Positions 1 through 11,639 of a stretch of DNA of 64,000 nt are shown here, piece by piece (the stretch's first letter is position 1; every line of letters begins with the position of its first letter). The notes under the pieces are model-generated. The model did not search any database. It was not told the DNA's origin and saw nothing but the letters and a program-made list of their open reading frames with translations. A program made the translations under genes and the position numbers. Source of the DNA: Isoetes taiwanensis (lineage: Eukaryota > Streptophyta > Lycopodiopsida > Isoetales > Isoetaceae); NCBI GenBank assembly GCA_021234155.1, contig JAJEKV010000072.1:2354436-2418435 (forward strand), written 5' to 3'.

Positions 1-2622
1 TGGCCCGGCTTTCTCTCTAACCGTGGCTTGGCTCCTCTTCTCTATCTAATGTTGTCGGCCTTCTTGGACAGATCTCCTTTCACGAGCACCACGATTGATT
101 TCCCGGCCAATGCACCATAAATATGTCGAGCCCCGCTCACAACCCGAGGAAAAGGTAGCGCTGTGAAAGAGACACCAAGAGAACTAGAACGAAAAATCAA
201 ACTTTATTGCACTTGCTTTGGTTGGAAAAACCCCAACCGTGGTTCACATATTTATACCCCAACTACCCCTTCGCCACATCATTGCCATGTCATCGTCACG
301 TCATCGCACCCCTTGAATTTCGTACGCCATCTAGGCGGATCGCCAACATGGCGCCTACTGCATCACTACTGCATCATTCACCCTGCCACGTCATCAATTC
401 TTGCCATGGTCATGCCACGTCACCCATTGGCCACTGGACACGCCACGTCATTACCTCATACGTATCCTTACTCTTGAGAGGATTGGATCGAACTGCCTTC
501 CCCATGTTTCTTTCTTGGTCCACAGCCCTCAGGCCATGATCGTTTGGCTGCAGGACGCCCTCGATGAGGGTAGGATCTTATAATATCTGAATAGGTGATG
601 GCGTTTGATTGTGTCAGCATACGCTTTGTAAATTCCCTCCATTCGTTGGGTTCTGTCTTCCGGCTTGTGAGCAAGGCTTCAGCAATGAACCATCCTTGTC
701 CCTTGTTGCTCATGCTCATCTGTCCTTCATAGACTACTGTTCCTAAGCAAGGCTTCTGTAGCTTTCCCATGATCACAAAGTTTAATAATGCATTTGCTTC
801 TAATTTCCCTGTATCCTTTCTTCTCTGTAATTTCTTCCTTATCTGTTTTCGATTTATAACAGGTGATCGTTCTGTCTCAGGAACAAAATCGTGCCCAAGG
901 CTTTAATCTTCCAATTCCGGCCTGCTCCCATTCCTTTGCTCTGTTTGAAACCTTGTTGCTGTCAGATCTTCAGTCCTTGGCAGCCAGCCTCGGGATCATC
1001 TATTCGACCCAATTACAGAACCGGCAAACCCTGGCGGCCCTCAGATCGCTCAGTCAGCTTAATACCATCCTATTATCTTCAGAATCAAACCCTGGAGGTC
1101 TTATAGAGCAGTTTTTTCCATGGCCATATCTGATTTGGCTCCCAGTCCGGCTTGATGCTTTGTAAACCGGCCGGTTTATTGGGCTTAACGTCCCTTCTAT
1201 ATTTTTTCTAGCAAAGATTCGGCTGCTCCAGCTTGATTCCGGAAGGGCTGTCTTCAACAAATTCGATTTTTCCCTTTTCTCTTGATGAGACTTCTGCTTT
1301 TAGCCTTCCAGGTCCTGCCATGCCCAATCCGGTCGATTTTTCTTTTCTCTGATGCAAGAGTCTTCCACACTGATCTAATCCTTCCCATTGTCTTATCAAG
1401 TTGGCTGCTTTTGATCAACCGGTCTTCAAACAAAAGGTCTTCAACATCCGGAAAAGCTATGGCTTTTCGCCCATCTGTCCGGCCTGGAAACCCTTCGTTC
1501 CCAACCTTTGTAGCCGTCCGTGCCACGGCCATGATACTCTTCTCTTTTCTTTCATGGGTAATTCCACTTCCATGGTTCTTCTCAAAGGGTTTTTCCCCCT
1601 TTTTCTCGACATCTTTTTTCTTCAAATCTTCGTGACTTGACCCCTTCTTTATTTGAGGCCTTTATTTTGCCACGTTATCTCCATATTTCCACCATAGGTA
1701 TTTTTCTTCTATGGGGTTCTTCTTCCGACAATCCTGTTGCCATAACAGTTCTTCTCATATCCCTATCATGGGTTATTGTTCTCGCAGCTCATCTCTCGGC
1801 TACTTGCTTCCCCTTTCCATATTTGCTTAGCTTTCTTCGCTAAGCTAGCATGATTCCCCGAGCTATATTCTTATTAATCTGCTTTTTGCAGATTTTTGCC
1901 TCAAATTGGCAGACGACAGCGTTCAAAAGTTGAATGGATCTGGTGGACCAAACTGGCACCTCCTCCCGCCTCTAGTGACTACCAGTTCCGTCTAGTTCAA
2001 CAACAATACCTAAGTCTAGCAGTGGATCCGGCAAAGGGCTCTGCAAGCTATTGCCAATTGCTGGAAGTTTAGTCAAGCTATAAAAAAATATTTAGTCCAG
2101 CCCAACTATATAAGCAGTTATTATGAAAATCAAACTGTATATACAACTATATGATCATCCTATTAGTTGCTGGATTTTTTTGCTCTCTTAGACTACCTGC
2201 GGCACTAAGCTTCGCATTATGGTTATCACATAAACTTCAGATACCATCTGAAAGCTTTATGGGCTTGAAACAATATTGTTACACATACATCTATTGTATA
2301 GGTACTGGACCATTCAAATATTCACAGTGAGCCAAAGGAGGCATGGCATCTGTAAAATATAGCTTTAACATTGGTGTGCAAATAGTTTCTTGTTGCAAAG
2401 AGCTTCTTAAATCAACTAAAGCATCCGCAAAACCTGGCAAAAACGTGCTTCCTCCTTCTATATCCAGTTGAAAGCATGTAATATTTGATGCCATTAAGAA
2501 TACGATTTATAGGCACTTATAATGGCCCCAACTTTCAACTTATTTCTAGATAAGTACATATAATACTCCAATTTTGCACCTCTTTGCTAAGAAGATAAAT
2601 CTCATTACCTAAAGAGCCACTT
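1..2622. other. Unassigned left edge, pyrimidine-rich repeat-like DNA
   Basis: No reading frame here resembles a protein I know; the ORFs are short, overlap on both strands and lack domain motifs. The plus strand is rich in TTTTCTTC and CCGGTC words, and a short imperfect repeat occurs at about 1262-1285 and 1337-1360 (CGATTTTTC followed by TTTTCTCT). This texture is common in long plant LTRs read on the minus strand, and the block ends beside an LTR element. I infer degenerate LTR or untranslated retroelement sequence but cannot name a family. Confidence 0.3.
165..256 (-). promoter_or_regulatory. Possible minus-strand LTR promoter with nearby poly(A) signal
   Basis: On the minus strand TATAAATA (256-249) is followed about 45 bases later by AATAAA (208-203) and then a TTTCGTTCTAGTTCTC-type stretch. 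A TATA box closely followed by a poly(A) signal is the usual U3-R layout of plant LTRs. No matching second LTR is visible, so this is only a candidate. Confidence 0.3.
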
Positions 2623-2623
2623 A

Positions 2624-4144
2624 TGATGCTCCCATAATCTATACGATGCTCCCATCATACAAATACGGGAATTTCCCTCCCGTGGTGACTATATCACCAT
2701 GGTAGGGCCCTCCGTCATACTCGGACCACTTGGGATGGCCAAGTGTCTGGGCGAGGAACACGGAGGTGTCATTCGTCCCATATCCTCTATGGGAATCCTA
2801 TAAAGCGGAAGCGTACATACATGTTAGCATACAACAATCCTGCTCAAATAATATACCACCACGAAGGGTGGCCCATCCACCATCATCAACGAAATGACAC
2901 TATAAGCATAAATAACATAAGTAACCCATCATAACAAGGGCGCTACCCTGGGCTCAGACTCCATGGGGTCAACTGACGGTTATGGCCTCAAGATATCAGC
3001 AGACGGAAGTATAACATGGCATTGGCTGGCATAGGACAATGGCTAGGGTAGTCCACTCCATCCCCCCCTCCGGGGAGATAGCCTGAAACAGGCTATCGCG
3101 TGAATGTAGCCTTCCGGAGACGCAATCTCATGGAATCACCCTATGAGACTACTTCGGGTCACATCTCCCCGGTCCGATGAGGCAGGTCGGAGAAGTGCCC
3201 CCTCTTCGAACATAATGGATCCCTGGGTGCGCTAAAAAATACGTGCCGCTAGGTGCACACGCAGCCATACCCGAACTTGAACCCCCAAAATCCATGGACC
3301 GCCAGGCGCACCCATCGGGCCCAGGACGTCCATATAGGCACGTTTCTTGCAACCCAGGGGGTGTCGGACCCATACCTGGCCCCAAACGCGAGGACCAACT
3401 ATAAGCCTAGCACAATGTAGGAGTCTTGTAGCCACGCTAGGCAAGACTCCACTCCCATTTCACCATTGTGCTCGTTGTCTGGTGCTGAATCACGATATAG
3501 CATTCACAGCATGGTGGGTTCTTGTGCACCGACCGCATTTATTGGGTTTTAAGGGTTTTAGCTAGAAACATCTCTAGTTCTAGGAAGCTTTTAAGTCTCT
3601 ACCCTTCCCTTAACCCCCAATACACGGAAGGAGCAGAAAGAAAGAATATAAACACTATCAAAGTATCCATCATCATCATAATAATCTATAAAAGAGAATT
3701 TAACCATTCCATCTATTCAAAGAAGTGTTAGCAAAAATACAAGCTATCTAGGGACTAACCAATTTCCTGGCTAGAGTCATTATCACGAAAGGCCTCCATT
3801 CTGCAGGTCTGTTTACAACAACTGGTGGCTGCTCTTCCTCTCCTCTTCCCCAAATCAATTTTGGGGCATAAATGGGGGTAGGACCCCAATTTCTCCTCCC
3901 AATTTGGCAAGGCCCACTTAGCCAATCGATTTGGGCTAGGTAGCACTTCCCTATTGGTTTCCTTTAGCTAATTATAACCTAATTATTCTAATTGGATTAT
4001 TTATTCTCTAATATTTTTAGTATAGCTAATAAAATCCCTTTTAGGTTAATCCAAGTTATCCCCTATTGACCCTTAGGGTCTAATTATATATTGGTAACGT
4101 GTCATAGTATGTATACGTATATTATATAAATACATGGAACGTCA
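2624..4144 (-). repeat. 3' LTR of the chromovirus fossil
   Basis: This repeat matches 7820-9347 along its whole length; both begin TGATGCTCCCATAATC and end GAACGTCA as written on the plus strand. On the minus strand it follows a purine tract (AAGGGGGGAGAA), as a 3' LTR should. Inside this end the word GATGCTCCCAT occurs twice about 17 bases apart, in both LTRs, so that duplication predates the insertion. Confidence 0.9.
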
Positions 4145-4146
4145 CA

Positions 4147-4158
4147 TTCTCCCCCCTT
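4147..4158 (-). other. Polypurine tract
   Basis: Read on the minus strand this is AAGGGGGGAGAA, immediately before the TGTGACGTTC start of the 3' LTR. It is the expected primer for plus-strand DNA synthesis in Ty3-type elements. Confidence 0.75.
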
Positions 4159-4656
4159 GGAATAATGTTGTCCTCAGCATTAGGGTTAGAAGAACACTCA
4201 ATTTATAAAAGATAACTCTTATTCGCTGAAAGTAAGACAAGATTACATATTTTTTTTGTAGGACCGATGTGGCTTAACAGAACATAAGAAATACCATAAG
4301 AACAACTTAAGAGGGTACTCATGGATAACAAAGATTCAAATAACGAAAGATGGCCCCCAGACTGAGGCCTAGGATCTTATATAGTACGTCAGTACGCCCT
4401 ACTGGCCTGCAAAAGTAGAGTACATCAATACTTACAAAATAATTTAAGTAGTGTGGTTGAAGGGACCACCCCCTTAAAATGGAAAAAAAAAAATATGAAC
4501 GCAAGAATCCTATTATGCCTAAGGCTTGCATGTTGTCTCGACGTAAAGAATGGCCATATTCCCATTTATGCATCCTATCATGAATGCCTATATGCTCAAT
4601 TTTCCATCTAGGATGCATGTAACCCAACCCCCGAAATGATCGATGTCGGATCTCTT

Positions 4657-4917
4657 TCATATGATCCCTGTCAGACCTATAACACAATGCTTACCATTAG
4701 GGTCGGAGTTGATCGCATCTTGAATGGTTCGGCCCTGGCATTCTCGCATAAAGTCCGGGTAAGTCCTATCCAAATCCGCTTTGATAACCCATGTTGCGTC
4801 TTCTGTGGGTAAGTGCCTCCACTTAACCAAGTATTGCAAGATTTGAGTTCTGCGGGTCTGCTTATATGCACGATCAAGGAGAGCTTTAGGTACAATCTCC
4901 AATTGATCCTCCATCAT
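4657..4917 (-). pseudogene. Chromodomain remnant of a chromovirus integrase
   Basis: The 86-residue frame contains QILQYLVKWRHLPTEDATW, the characteristic chromodomain core (YLVKW, then EDATW). In chromoviruses this module follows the integrase and is thought to steer integration to modified chromatin. Its place downstream of the integrase C-terminal part fits that family. It belongs to a broken fossil element. Confidence 0.85.
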
Positions 4918-5011
4918 CTCCAGAAGTGTTGGTGTATCAAGAACCTCTTCTGGATCAGGGTTATGCTTCTCGAGAGACTTTATGTATCTTCAAATGTGCC
5001 GGTAGATTCAA

Positions 5012-5777
5012 CTAGTAGGCCAGAGAACCTATCCTCTCGGTTATCTCAAAAGGTCCCGCCCATCTAGTTGCAAGCTTCTTACAATTTCCAATCTTAAGTT
5101 TGGCTTGCTTTACCTTAATCTTTAGCCATACGGAGTCACCAATCTGAAATTCCCGTGGTGTCCAATGTCGATCGGCAAGGCTCTTCTGCCGAGCTCTAGC
5201 AGCTAACAAATATGCTCGAACTTCTTCGACTAGTGCCTGCATATCTGTAATCAATTATTGAGACACTTCCACCTTGGAGACCGGGTTGCCACGTGTCTGG
5301 AGTAAGGCATTGGTAACCATAATTAATCATAAAAGGAGACATCCTTGAAGACTCCTGTCTAGTGCTGTTATCGGCAAACTCCACCAAATGGATGTAATCT
5401 GCCCATTGAAATTGCTTGTTCCAGACATAATTATGTAGCATATCTTCGATTATACGATTGGTACGCTCTATTTGGCCATCTTTCTGTGGGCGATAAGCTA
5501 TGCTCATAGCAAGCTTAGTTTGAATAGTGCTGAAGAAATCCTTCCAGAATGCACTAACAAACTTAGAATCCCGGTCTGATATAATGGTACGGATCATCCC
5601 ATGAAGGCGAAACACCTCCTTCGCAAATAACAAGGCAGTATCCAATGCAGTGTCTGTGGTATGACATGGCAAAAAGTGTGCCATTTTGGAAAGATTGTCG
5701 ACCACCACCATTAAGGCATCAAAGCCCCTTAAGGTGCACAGAAGCCCCAAGATAAATCCATTGTAATAACTTCTCAT
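5012..5777 (-). pseudogene. Integrase core and C-terminal part (Ty3/gypsy)
   Basis: The catalytic core is recognisable from MVVVDNLSKMAHFLPC, IISDRDSKFVSAFW and PQKDGQIERTNR, which carry two of the three residues of the D,D-35-E triad plus the conserved QTERTN-type motif. A following stretch with GDSVWLK and RWAGPFEI is the GPF/Y-type C-terminal domain of chromoviruses. It sits between the RNase H/zinc part and the chromodomain, in normal order. It is part of a fossil element, not a working gene. Confidence 0.88.
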
Positions 5778-5851
5778 TTTGCATTAGGCACATCTAAGGG
5801 TTGCAATTCCCCTGGGATACGTAACTGCTCTGCCTTTGTTTGTTGACATAT

Positions 5852-6406
5852 CTACCATTGCTTAATATACTTGGCAATGTGTTTCTTCATCCCTGGCCAA
5901 AAATAGCTGGAGCGGATCTTAAAATAGATCTTCATAAATCCTGCATGCCCCGCTATAGGACTGTTATGTGTATCATGGCGAATGAGCTTGCAAACTCCTG
6001 ATGTCTCCGGAACACATAACTTATCCTTGTAATAAAGGAGATCACTCTCCTTCTTGTAGTGGCAGAAAGCCTCCCTCTCTTTATATGTTTGGGCTTCCCT
6101 GGATAGACTTTGCCATATCTCTTGAAATTCAGCATCTGCTAGAAGAGCTTGTTGTATCTGCTTACCAAACTCGCTAGAAAGTGTGGATATAGCATTGCAA
6201 TGTGTTCGAGTAACTAATGGATGTCTGGAAAGCGTGTCAACAACAACATTATGCTTGCCCGGCTTATAGACTACTTCAAAATCGTACTCTTCCAGGAACT
6301 CCATCCATCGGCACTGTCTCAAATTGAGGTGGGGTTGCGTGAAAATATATTGAAGGCTCTGGTCATATCCAACTGGAATCGTCGTCCAAGTAAGTAATGC
6401 CTCCAA
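5852..6406 (-). pseudogene. RNase H end and integrase zinc region (Ty3/gypsy)
   Basis: The frame begins in the RNase H connection, with FLEEYDFEVVYKPGKHNVVVD and DTLSRHP as in Ty3-type RNase H. It then runs into the HHCC-type integrase zinc region, where LIRHDTHNSPIAGHAGFMK and YFWPGMKKHI are typical. This is the expected bridge between reverse transcriptase and integrase core on the minus strand. Fossil element part. Confidence 0.85.
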
Positions 6407-6562
6407 ATGTGCAAGGCACGCACGATAGCGAGCAATTCTTGGTCATGCATGAGGTATCGCTGCTATGCATCATTCATCTTTTGAGAATCATAAGCGATTA
6501 TCCTACCTTCCTGCATTAATACTCCACCGGTAGCTATCTTACTAGCATTCATGGCAACCCAC

Positions 6563-6934
6563 TTATCCTTCTGAGGGTCTGGCAAAGGTGAGAACCGGGG
6601 CCATTGTCAGTGCATTCTTCAATGACTGGAATCCGGCTTGGATCTTGTCCTTCCAATGTGCCATCCAATCTCTAACCTTTTTATGTTTGGTTAGGTCCGT
6701 AAGGTGTGCGGCCAACTTAGCAAAGTCTTTCACAAACTTGATGGGGTTGCATGCTATGATGGCTCTCCCATCACCCAGATAGATATATTCGAACCCCCGG
6801 ATCTTCGGATCTCCCCTCTCCATCTCCCGGGCATCATCTCCGCAGACAAGCTCTCTGATTCTGTCAGCCTCCATTCGAATGGCTTCTTCCTCGTGGACTT
6901 CTACGCACGAGGGTGGATAGAACTTGACTAGCAT
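6563..6934 (-). pseudogene. Reverse transcriptase C-terminal end (Ty3/gypsy)
   Basis: The latter half reads FVKDFAKLAAHLTDLTK, followed by FQSLKNALTMAPVL. This is the thumb/connection sequence that closes the reverse transcriptase of chromoviruses. The first half (acidic, containing EEEAIRMEADRIREL) is not recognised. Fossil element part. Confidence 0.8.
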
Positions 6935-6949
6935 CAGAACTTGATCGGG

Positions 6950-7252
6950 CTATTCGACCAAGGTGTAAGGTTGATGTAGGAGATTAAGTTTTAACAGGAA
7001 GCACTCAGACAAGTGGAAGATGGGATAAGGAATCATATGCCCGGCGACGAAGCGTTGCACGAGCTCAATCAAAAGTAGCTCCACTTTGACAGGGTCACTA
7101 GCGAGTTGTTCCCCAAGCTCAGCGAATATTTGGGGCACGCTAAGGTTGCTGTAGCTTAAGGTATCACGGGTACGAGCCATATTCATGGGGAAAGGAAAAA
7201 GAACAATGGGAGAGGAGGCGGTGTAGGTCGAAGTCAAAGGCAGGGCGCTCAA
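6950..7252 (-). other. Unrecognised frame in the 5' internal region
   Basis: This 100-residue frame lies where gag would be expected in the chromovirus fossil. It contains FAELGEQLASDPVKVELLLIELVQRF, which is helical-looking but has no diagnostic gag or zinc-knuckle motif. It may be gag-derived; I cannot show it. Confidence 0.25.
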
Positions 7253-7804
7253 GCTTTCTCTCCGGCGGCTATGGCAGACGGACGAGGCAAAACGCTAGGC
7301 GGGAAGATAAGATAGAAGAAAAGTACCCATCACTTTACTAAAATTTTAAATTTTTTTTCCAAAACCCCTTTTTTTTATACGGCGAGAATACACATTTTTA
7401 TACGCGGGCGTCGCTGGACAAATACGGCTTTCTTTTCAAATTATAAGACACTAAAAGTATAGCGGCGCCCGATTAGGTTTTGGGCCCTGCTGTTGCCATT
7501 TCGTTGTCGGATGTTGACGCCCCTCGGGTAATTGGACCGTGCCCGACATGTTGGTGCAAAAATCTCGTCCATCCGATCTACCTGGAGAACGTTGTAGCGC
7601 TTGGACACACGAACTCTTTGCTTCACAACCTAACATACTTACCCTACTATCTTACACTCTCCTACTCAACTAATTTAATCCTCCCATAACTGGGTCAACC
7701 CACATATTAACTACAGAGTGGGGATGATTTAACCCACGACAAAGTCCCACCAACTAACGAGTTAGACTATGGCCAGTGCAATGATTTGGTCTACCCAAAA
7801 TCAT

Positions 7805-7816
7805 GCTCTGATACCA
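7805..7816 (-). other. Primer binding site, tRNA-iMet type
   Basis: On the minus strand this reads TGGTATCAGAGC, the standard plant primer site complementary to the 3' end of initiator methionine tRNA. It starts a few bases after the end of the LTR at 7820-9347. This fixes that repeat as the 5' LTR and the element as minus-strand. Confidence 0.92.
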
Positions 7817-7819
7817 CTA

Positions 7820-9347
7820 TGATGCTCCCATAATCTATACGATGCTCCCATCGTACAAATACGGGAATTCCCCTCCCATGGCGACTATATCACCATGGTA
7901 GAGTCCTCCGTCATACTTGGACCACTTGGGATGGCCAAGTGTCTGAAGGAACACAGAGGTGTCATTCGTCCCACTTCCTCTATGGGAATCCTATACAACG
8001 GAAGCATATATACATGTTAGCATACAACAATCCTGCTCAAATAATATACCACCATGATGGGTGGCCCATCCATCATCATCGACGAAATGACACTACAAGC
8101 ATAAATAACATAAGTAACCCATCATAACAAGGGCGCTACCCTAGGCCCAGACTCCATGGGGTCAACTGACGGTCATGGCCTCAAGATATCAGTAGACGGA
8201 AGTTTAACATGGAGTTGGCTGGCATAGGACAATGGTTAGGGTAGTCTACTCCACTCGCCCCTCGGGTGCAGAGTTTGCAGATAGGCTGAAATAGGCTATC
8301 GCGTGATTGTAGCCTTCCGAAGATGCAATCTCATGGAATCACCCTATGAGACTAATCCGGGTTACATCTCCTCGATCCAATGAGGCAAGTCGGAGAACCG
8401 TCCCCTCCCCGAACATAATGGATCCCTGGGTGTGCTAGAGAATACGTGCCACTAGGTGCACACGCAGCCGTACCCGTCTTGAACCCCCCAAAATCCATGG
8501 ACCGCCAGGCGCGCCCATCGGGCCCAGAACGTCCATATAGGCACGTTTCCTGCAATCCAGGAAGTGTCGGACCCATACCCGGCCCCAAACGCGAGGACCG
8601 ACTATAAGCCTAGTACACTGTAGGAGTCTTGTAGCCATGCTAGGCAAGATTCCACCCCCGTTTCACCATTGCGCTCGTTGTCTGGTGCTGAATCACGATA
8701 TAGCATCCACAGCCCAATGGGTTCTTGTGCACAGGCCGCATTTATTGAGTTTTAAGGATTCTAGCTAGAAACATCTCTAGTTCTAGGAAGCTTTTAAGTC
8801 TCTACCTTTTCCTTAACCCCCAATACATGGAAGGAGCATAAAGAAAGAATATAAACACCATCAAAGTATCCATCATCGTCGTAATAACCTATAAAAGAGA
8901 ATTTAACCATTCCATCTACTCAAAGAAGTATTAACGGAAATATAAGCTATCTAGAGACTAACCAGTCTCCTGGCTGGAGCCATTATCACGAAAGGCCTCC
9001 ATTCTGCAGGTCTGTTTACAGCAACTGGTGGTTGCTCTTCCTCTCCTCTTCCCCAAATAGATTTTGGGGCAGAAATGGGAGTAGGACCCCAATTTCTCCT
9101 CCCAATTTGACAAGTCCCACTTGGCCAATCGATTTGGACCAGGTGGCACTTCTCTATTGGTTTCCTTTAGCTAATTATAACCTAATTAGTCTAATTAGGT
9201 TATTTATTCACTAATATTTTTAGCACAGCTAATAAAATCCCTTTTAGGTTAACCCAAGTTATCCCCTATTGACCCTTAGGGTCTAATTATATATTGGTGA
9301 CGTGTCATAGTATGCATACGTATACCGTATAAATACATAGAACGTCA
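7820..9347 (-). repeat. 5' LTR of the chromovirus fossil
   Basis: It pairs with 2624-4144 and carries the primer binding site on its inner side. Its outer end reads TATGACGTTC on the minus strand where the partner reads TGTGACGTTC. On the minus strand a TATA-like run (TTTATACGGTATAC) lies close to the LTR start. Confidence 0.9.
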
Positions 9348-9355
9348 TATCACTT

Positions 9356-9685
9356 GTATTTATTTGTGCTACAGAAATATCAACAGTTGCAGTAGTGCCT
9401 GCAATTAATATTACATAATTCCGCTCATAGCCTGGAATAATGAATTCTGATCCATAGCCTGAAATAACTTTTGTTGGCAGCCTAAACTAAAAATGAAGAT
9501 AATCAGATCTGGAGTTCCTAAGTAGAATAATAGAAGAACTTGATAGATAATTTTGTCTTGACAACATTTTTAAACCAAGACCCCTAGATAAAATTTAACT
9601 TTGGCTGGATAGCAAAGTTCCAAAGCCTAGTAATTCTTATTTTCTTCTCTACTGATAGAAATCAGAAGCACAAATGTAAGTCATT
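9356..9685. other. Short unassigned spacer
   Basis: AT-rich sequence between the chromovirus and the next Ty3 fossil. No ORF, terminal repeat or RNA gene is visible; part of it may be the degraded 5' side of the following element. Confidence 0.4.
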
Positions 9686-9975
9686 ATGAAGACAAATGTA
9701 GTGTAAAAGAGTATTTTGCAAGGCAAGAGAAGGCCAAGGCTATTGAACCAAGTGCCTCAGTGAGATTTGTGAAGGAAATAGAAGATCAGGAAGAGATTAT
9801 GGCAGTCCATACAACGGGGATGCTCAACTCAAAAGGTAAAGAGCCCATTCAAGCCACCGAGGAGACTAGTGCACCTAAAACCAAGCATAATGAAGCAAAT
9901 CAGGTTGTGCCTCCTCCTCCTTGTCAAAATACATAAAAAAAAAAAAAAGATAAGGAAAGTGAGGATTTTGAGTCT

Positions 9976-10647
9976 TTGTTGAGGAATTCCAAGGTTACTA
10001 TGGATTTGCTAACTTTGCTCAAGATTGCCCCATCTTATAGAAAAAAAGTATTGAATATAACCAAAGAGGATGAAGTGGCTCTCACAAATCATATTGAGGA
10101 GCATGTCTTGACCCAAGAAGAGTATGATCCAAGTGCTTTTACATGTGTGGCAAGGATTGGTAAGAAGGTCTTAACCAAAGTGTTGCTTGATGGAGGATCA
10201 CCACTTAATGTGATGCCTCATCACATTATGAGATTATGTGGTTTGGAGATTGATAAGAAAGCTTCTATGGTGCTAAAATCCTTCTCTAATACTAAAATCA
10301 GACCCATAGGTATTGTGAGTAACGTTTCAATTGATATTGAAGGCATTGTAGTGGCTGCTAACTTTATGGCAGTTGCATTTGAAGGTGTTGATGAAGAATC
10401 TGATATTTATGACTTGCTTTTAGGAAGAAAATGGTTGTCTACAATGGATACAAGGCCTATATGGTCAAAGGAGAGTGCCCCATATAAGATGGAAGGAAAA
10501 AAGTTACCCTCTACAACAAGGTTGGAGAATTTGAAACCTTTGCCCCAGCTCAAACATCAGAGCCAAAGCTTTCTATGGAGGTCAGCACATCTCAAGGTGA
10601 GGGTATTGCTTTTTTGTGGTTTGATGGAGGAGTGTCTAAAAGGCTAA
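9976..10647 (+). pseudogene. Retroelement aspartic protease region
   Basis: The frame holds TKVLLDGGSPLNVMPHHIM, where DGG takes the place of the D-S/T-G triad and is followed by the hydrophobic N-V-M-P turn of Ty3-type proteases. A second protease hallmark, YDLLLGRKWLSTM, follows. The minus-strand frame at 42952-44415 has a closely similar stretch (VLLDGGSPLNIMPYHIM). It belongs to the Ty3 fossil at 9.7-17.2 kb. Confidence 0.85.
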
Positions 10648-11250
10648 GTGTTGAATCTTCTGCTGCTATTCTCAAGGATCATTCTAACAGATTATTGGCC
10701 ACAGTTGACAGGATCTTCTCTAATATCACCTCAAACATGACTGAGTATAAAGCTCTCATGGCAGGCTTGCAAGAGGCCAAGCATCTAGGCATAACTAGCA
10801 TTGTTATTTTTGGAGACTCACAATTGGTTTGTAGCCAAGTGTTGGGAGAATACCAGGCCAAAAATGAGGATATGATCTTGCTAAGAGATAAGATTTTGAA
10901 AGAATTAGCAAGCTTCAAGTCTTGAAAGTTACATCATGTGCCTAGAGAGCAAAATGGCGAGGCTGATGCATTGTGTAGAAGTATCCTTCATGAACACTTG
11001 GCTGAAGGGTCAATTAAAGAAGAGGACTTGGAAAAGGATGATCCAATTTTGGTCATCAATGCAAGTGAAGAAAAGCAAGTAAGAGAGGTAAAAGTTCAAA
11101 ATAGTAGTTAAAATAGAGTACTATATGTTGGCAACTTGTTTAGAGAAGAAGATAAGTTTTTTATTGTTAAATTCTTTGATGGATGGAAGGATGTGTTTGC
11201 TTGGGACTATAATGAGCTGATTGGTGTTGATAAAAGTGTGTGTGAGTTTG
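10575..11250 (+). pseudogene. RNase H domain upstream of reverse transcriptase
   Basis: FLWFDGGVSKRL, then TEYKALMAGLQEAKHLG, then FGDSQLVCSQVLGEY, are the D, E and D motifs of an RNase HI-like fold, of the type called archaeal-like RNase H in plant Tat elements. The sequence continues (VPREQNGEADALC-like) and then reaches DGWKDVFAWDYNEL near 11.2 kb, which in Ty3 elements marks the entry to reverse transcriptase. The domain therefore lies before RT, not after it. Fossil element part. Confidence 0.8.
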
Positions 11251-11259
11251 AAGTTAAGA

Positions 11260-11266
11260 TTAAGAA
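11260..11266. repeat. Target-site duplication of the LINE, left copy
   Basis: TTAAGAA here is repeated at 14622-14628, exactly where Ty3 sequence resumes. The 7-base pair frames the LINE insertion and matches target-primed integration. Confidence 0.7.
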
Positions 11267-11639
11267 TAGAATAGAATAGAGTTTTTATCGTCCACAAATA
11301 CCAATTGGCCTGTGGGACCCAAACAGGAGGCGCAGCAAGCGTATTACAGTCCGGGTTAAAAAAAATCCCTCCTGCCCTAAAGGTTTGTTTGGGGGGAAAA
11401 CTGTGACAGGAATAGGCTTGATGTCAAACTGTACAAATACAAATACAAATATAGACAGAAATATGTACATGTATCAGGTAAGTGCCCGAGAGCCGAGCTG
11501 ATCTCGGCGATCCATAATCTATTGAATGTATGGGCCCAACCTCCGTACCGAGCTCGTGCTCAGCATCTCATGCAGGGGCCTGCCAGGACGGGCCAGCTCA
11601 GTGTAGCGTATTTGAAATGTCATCATATGCTGGACAACT

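Larger units (their letters stand above)
2623..9350 (-). mobile_element. Ty3/gypsy chromovirus fossil with both LTRs
   Basis: The element reads on the minus strand. Two 1.52-1.53 kb direct repeats (2624-4144 and 7820-9347) bound an internal region with recognisable pol parts: end of reverse transcriptase, RNase H, integrase zinc region, integrase core and a C-terminal chromodomain. A 12-base site matching the usual tRNA-iMet primer site sits beside the 5' LTR, and a purine tract (4158-4147 on the minus strand) sits beside the 3' LTR. CACTT at 2618-2622 and 9351-9355 is a candidate target duplication. My spot alignment of the first 200 bases of the two LTRs shows roughly a dozen differences (about 93-94% identity), so the insertion is old. 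The coding region is clearly broken, with many breaks. Confidence 0.9.

Noticed and set aside
7805-7816. tRNA gene fragment
   Set aside because: It is the 12-base primer binding site next to an LTR; no cloverleaf is present.
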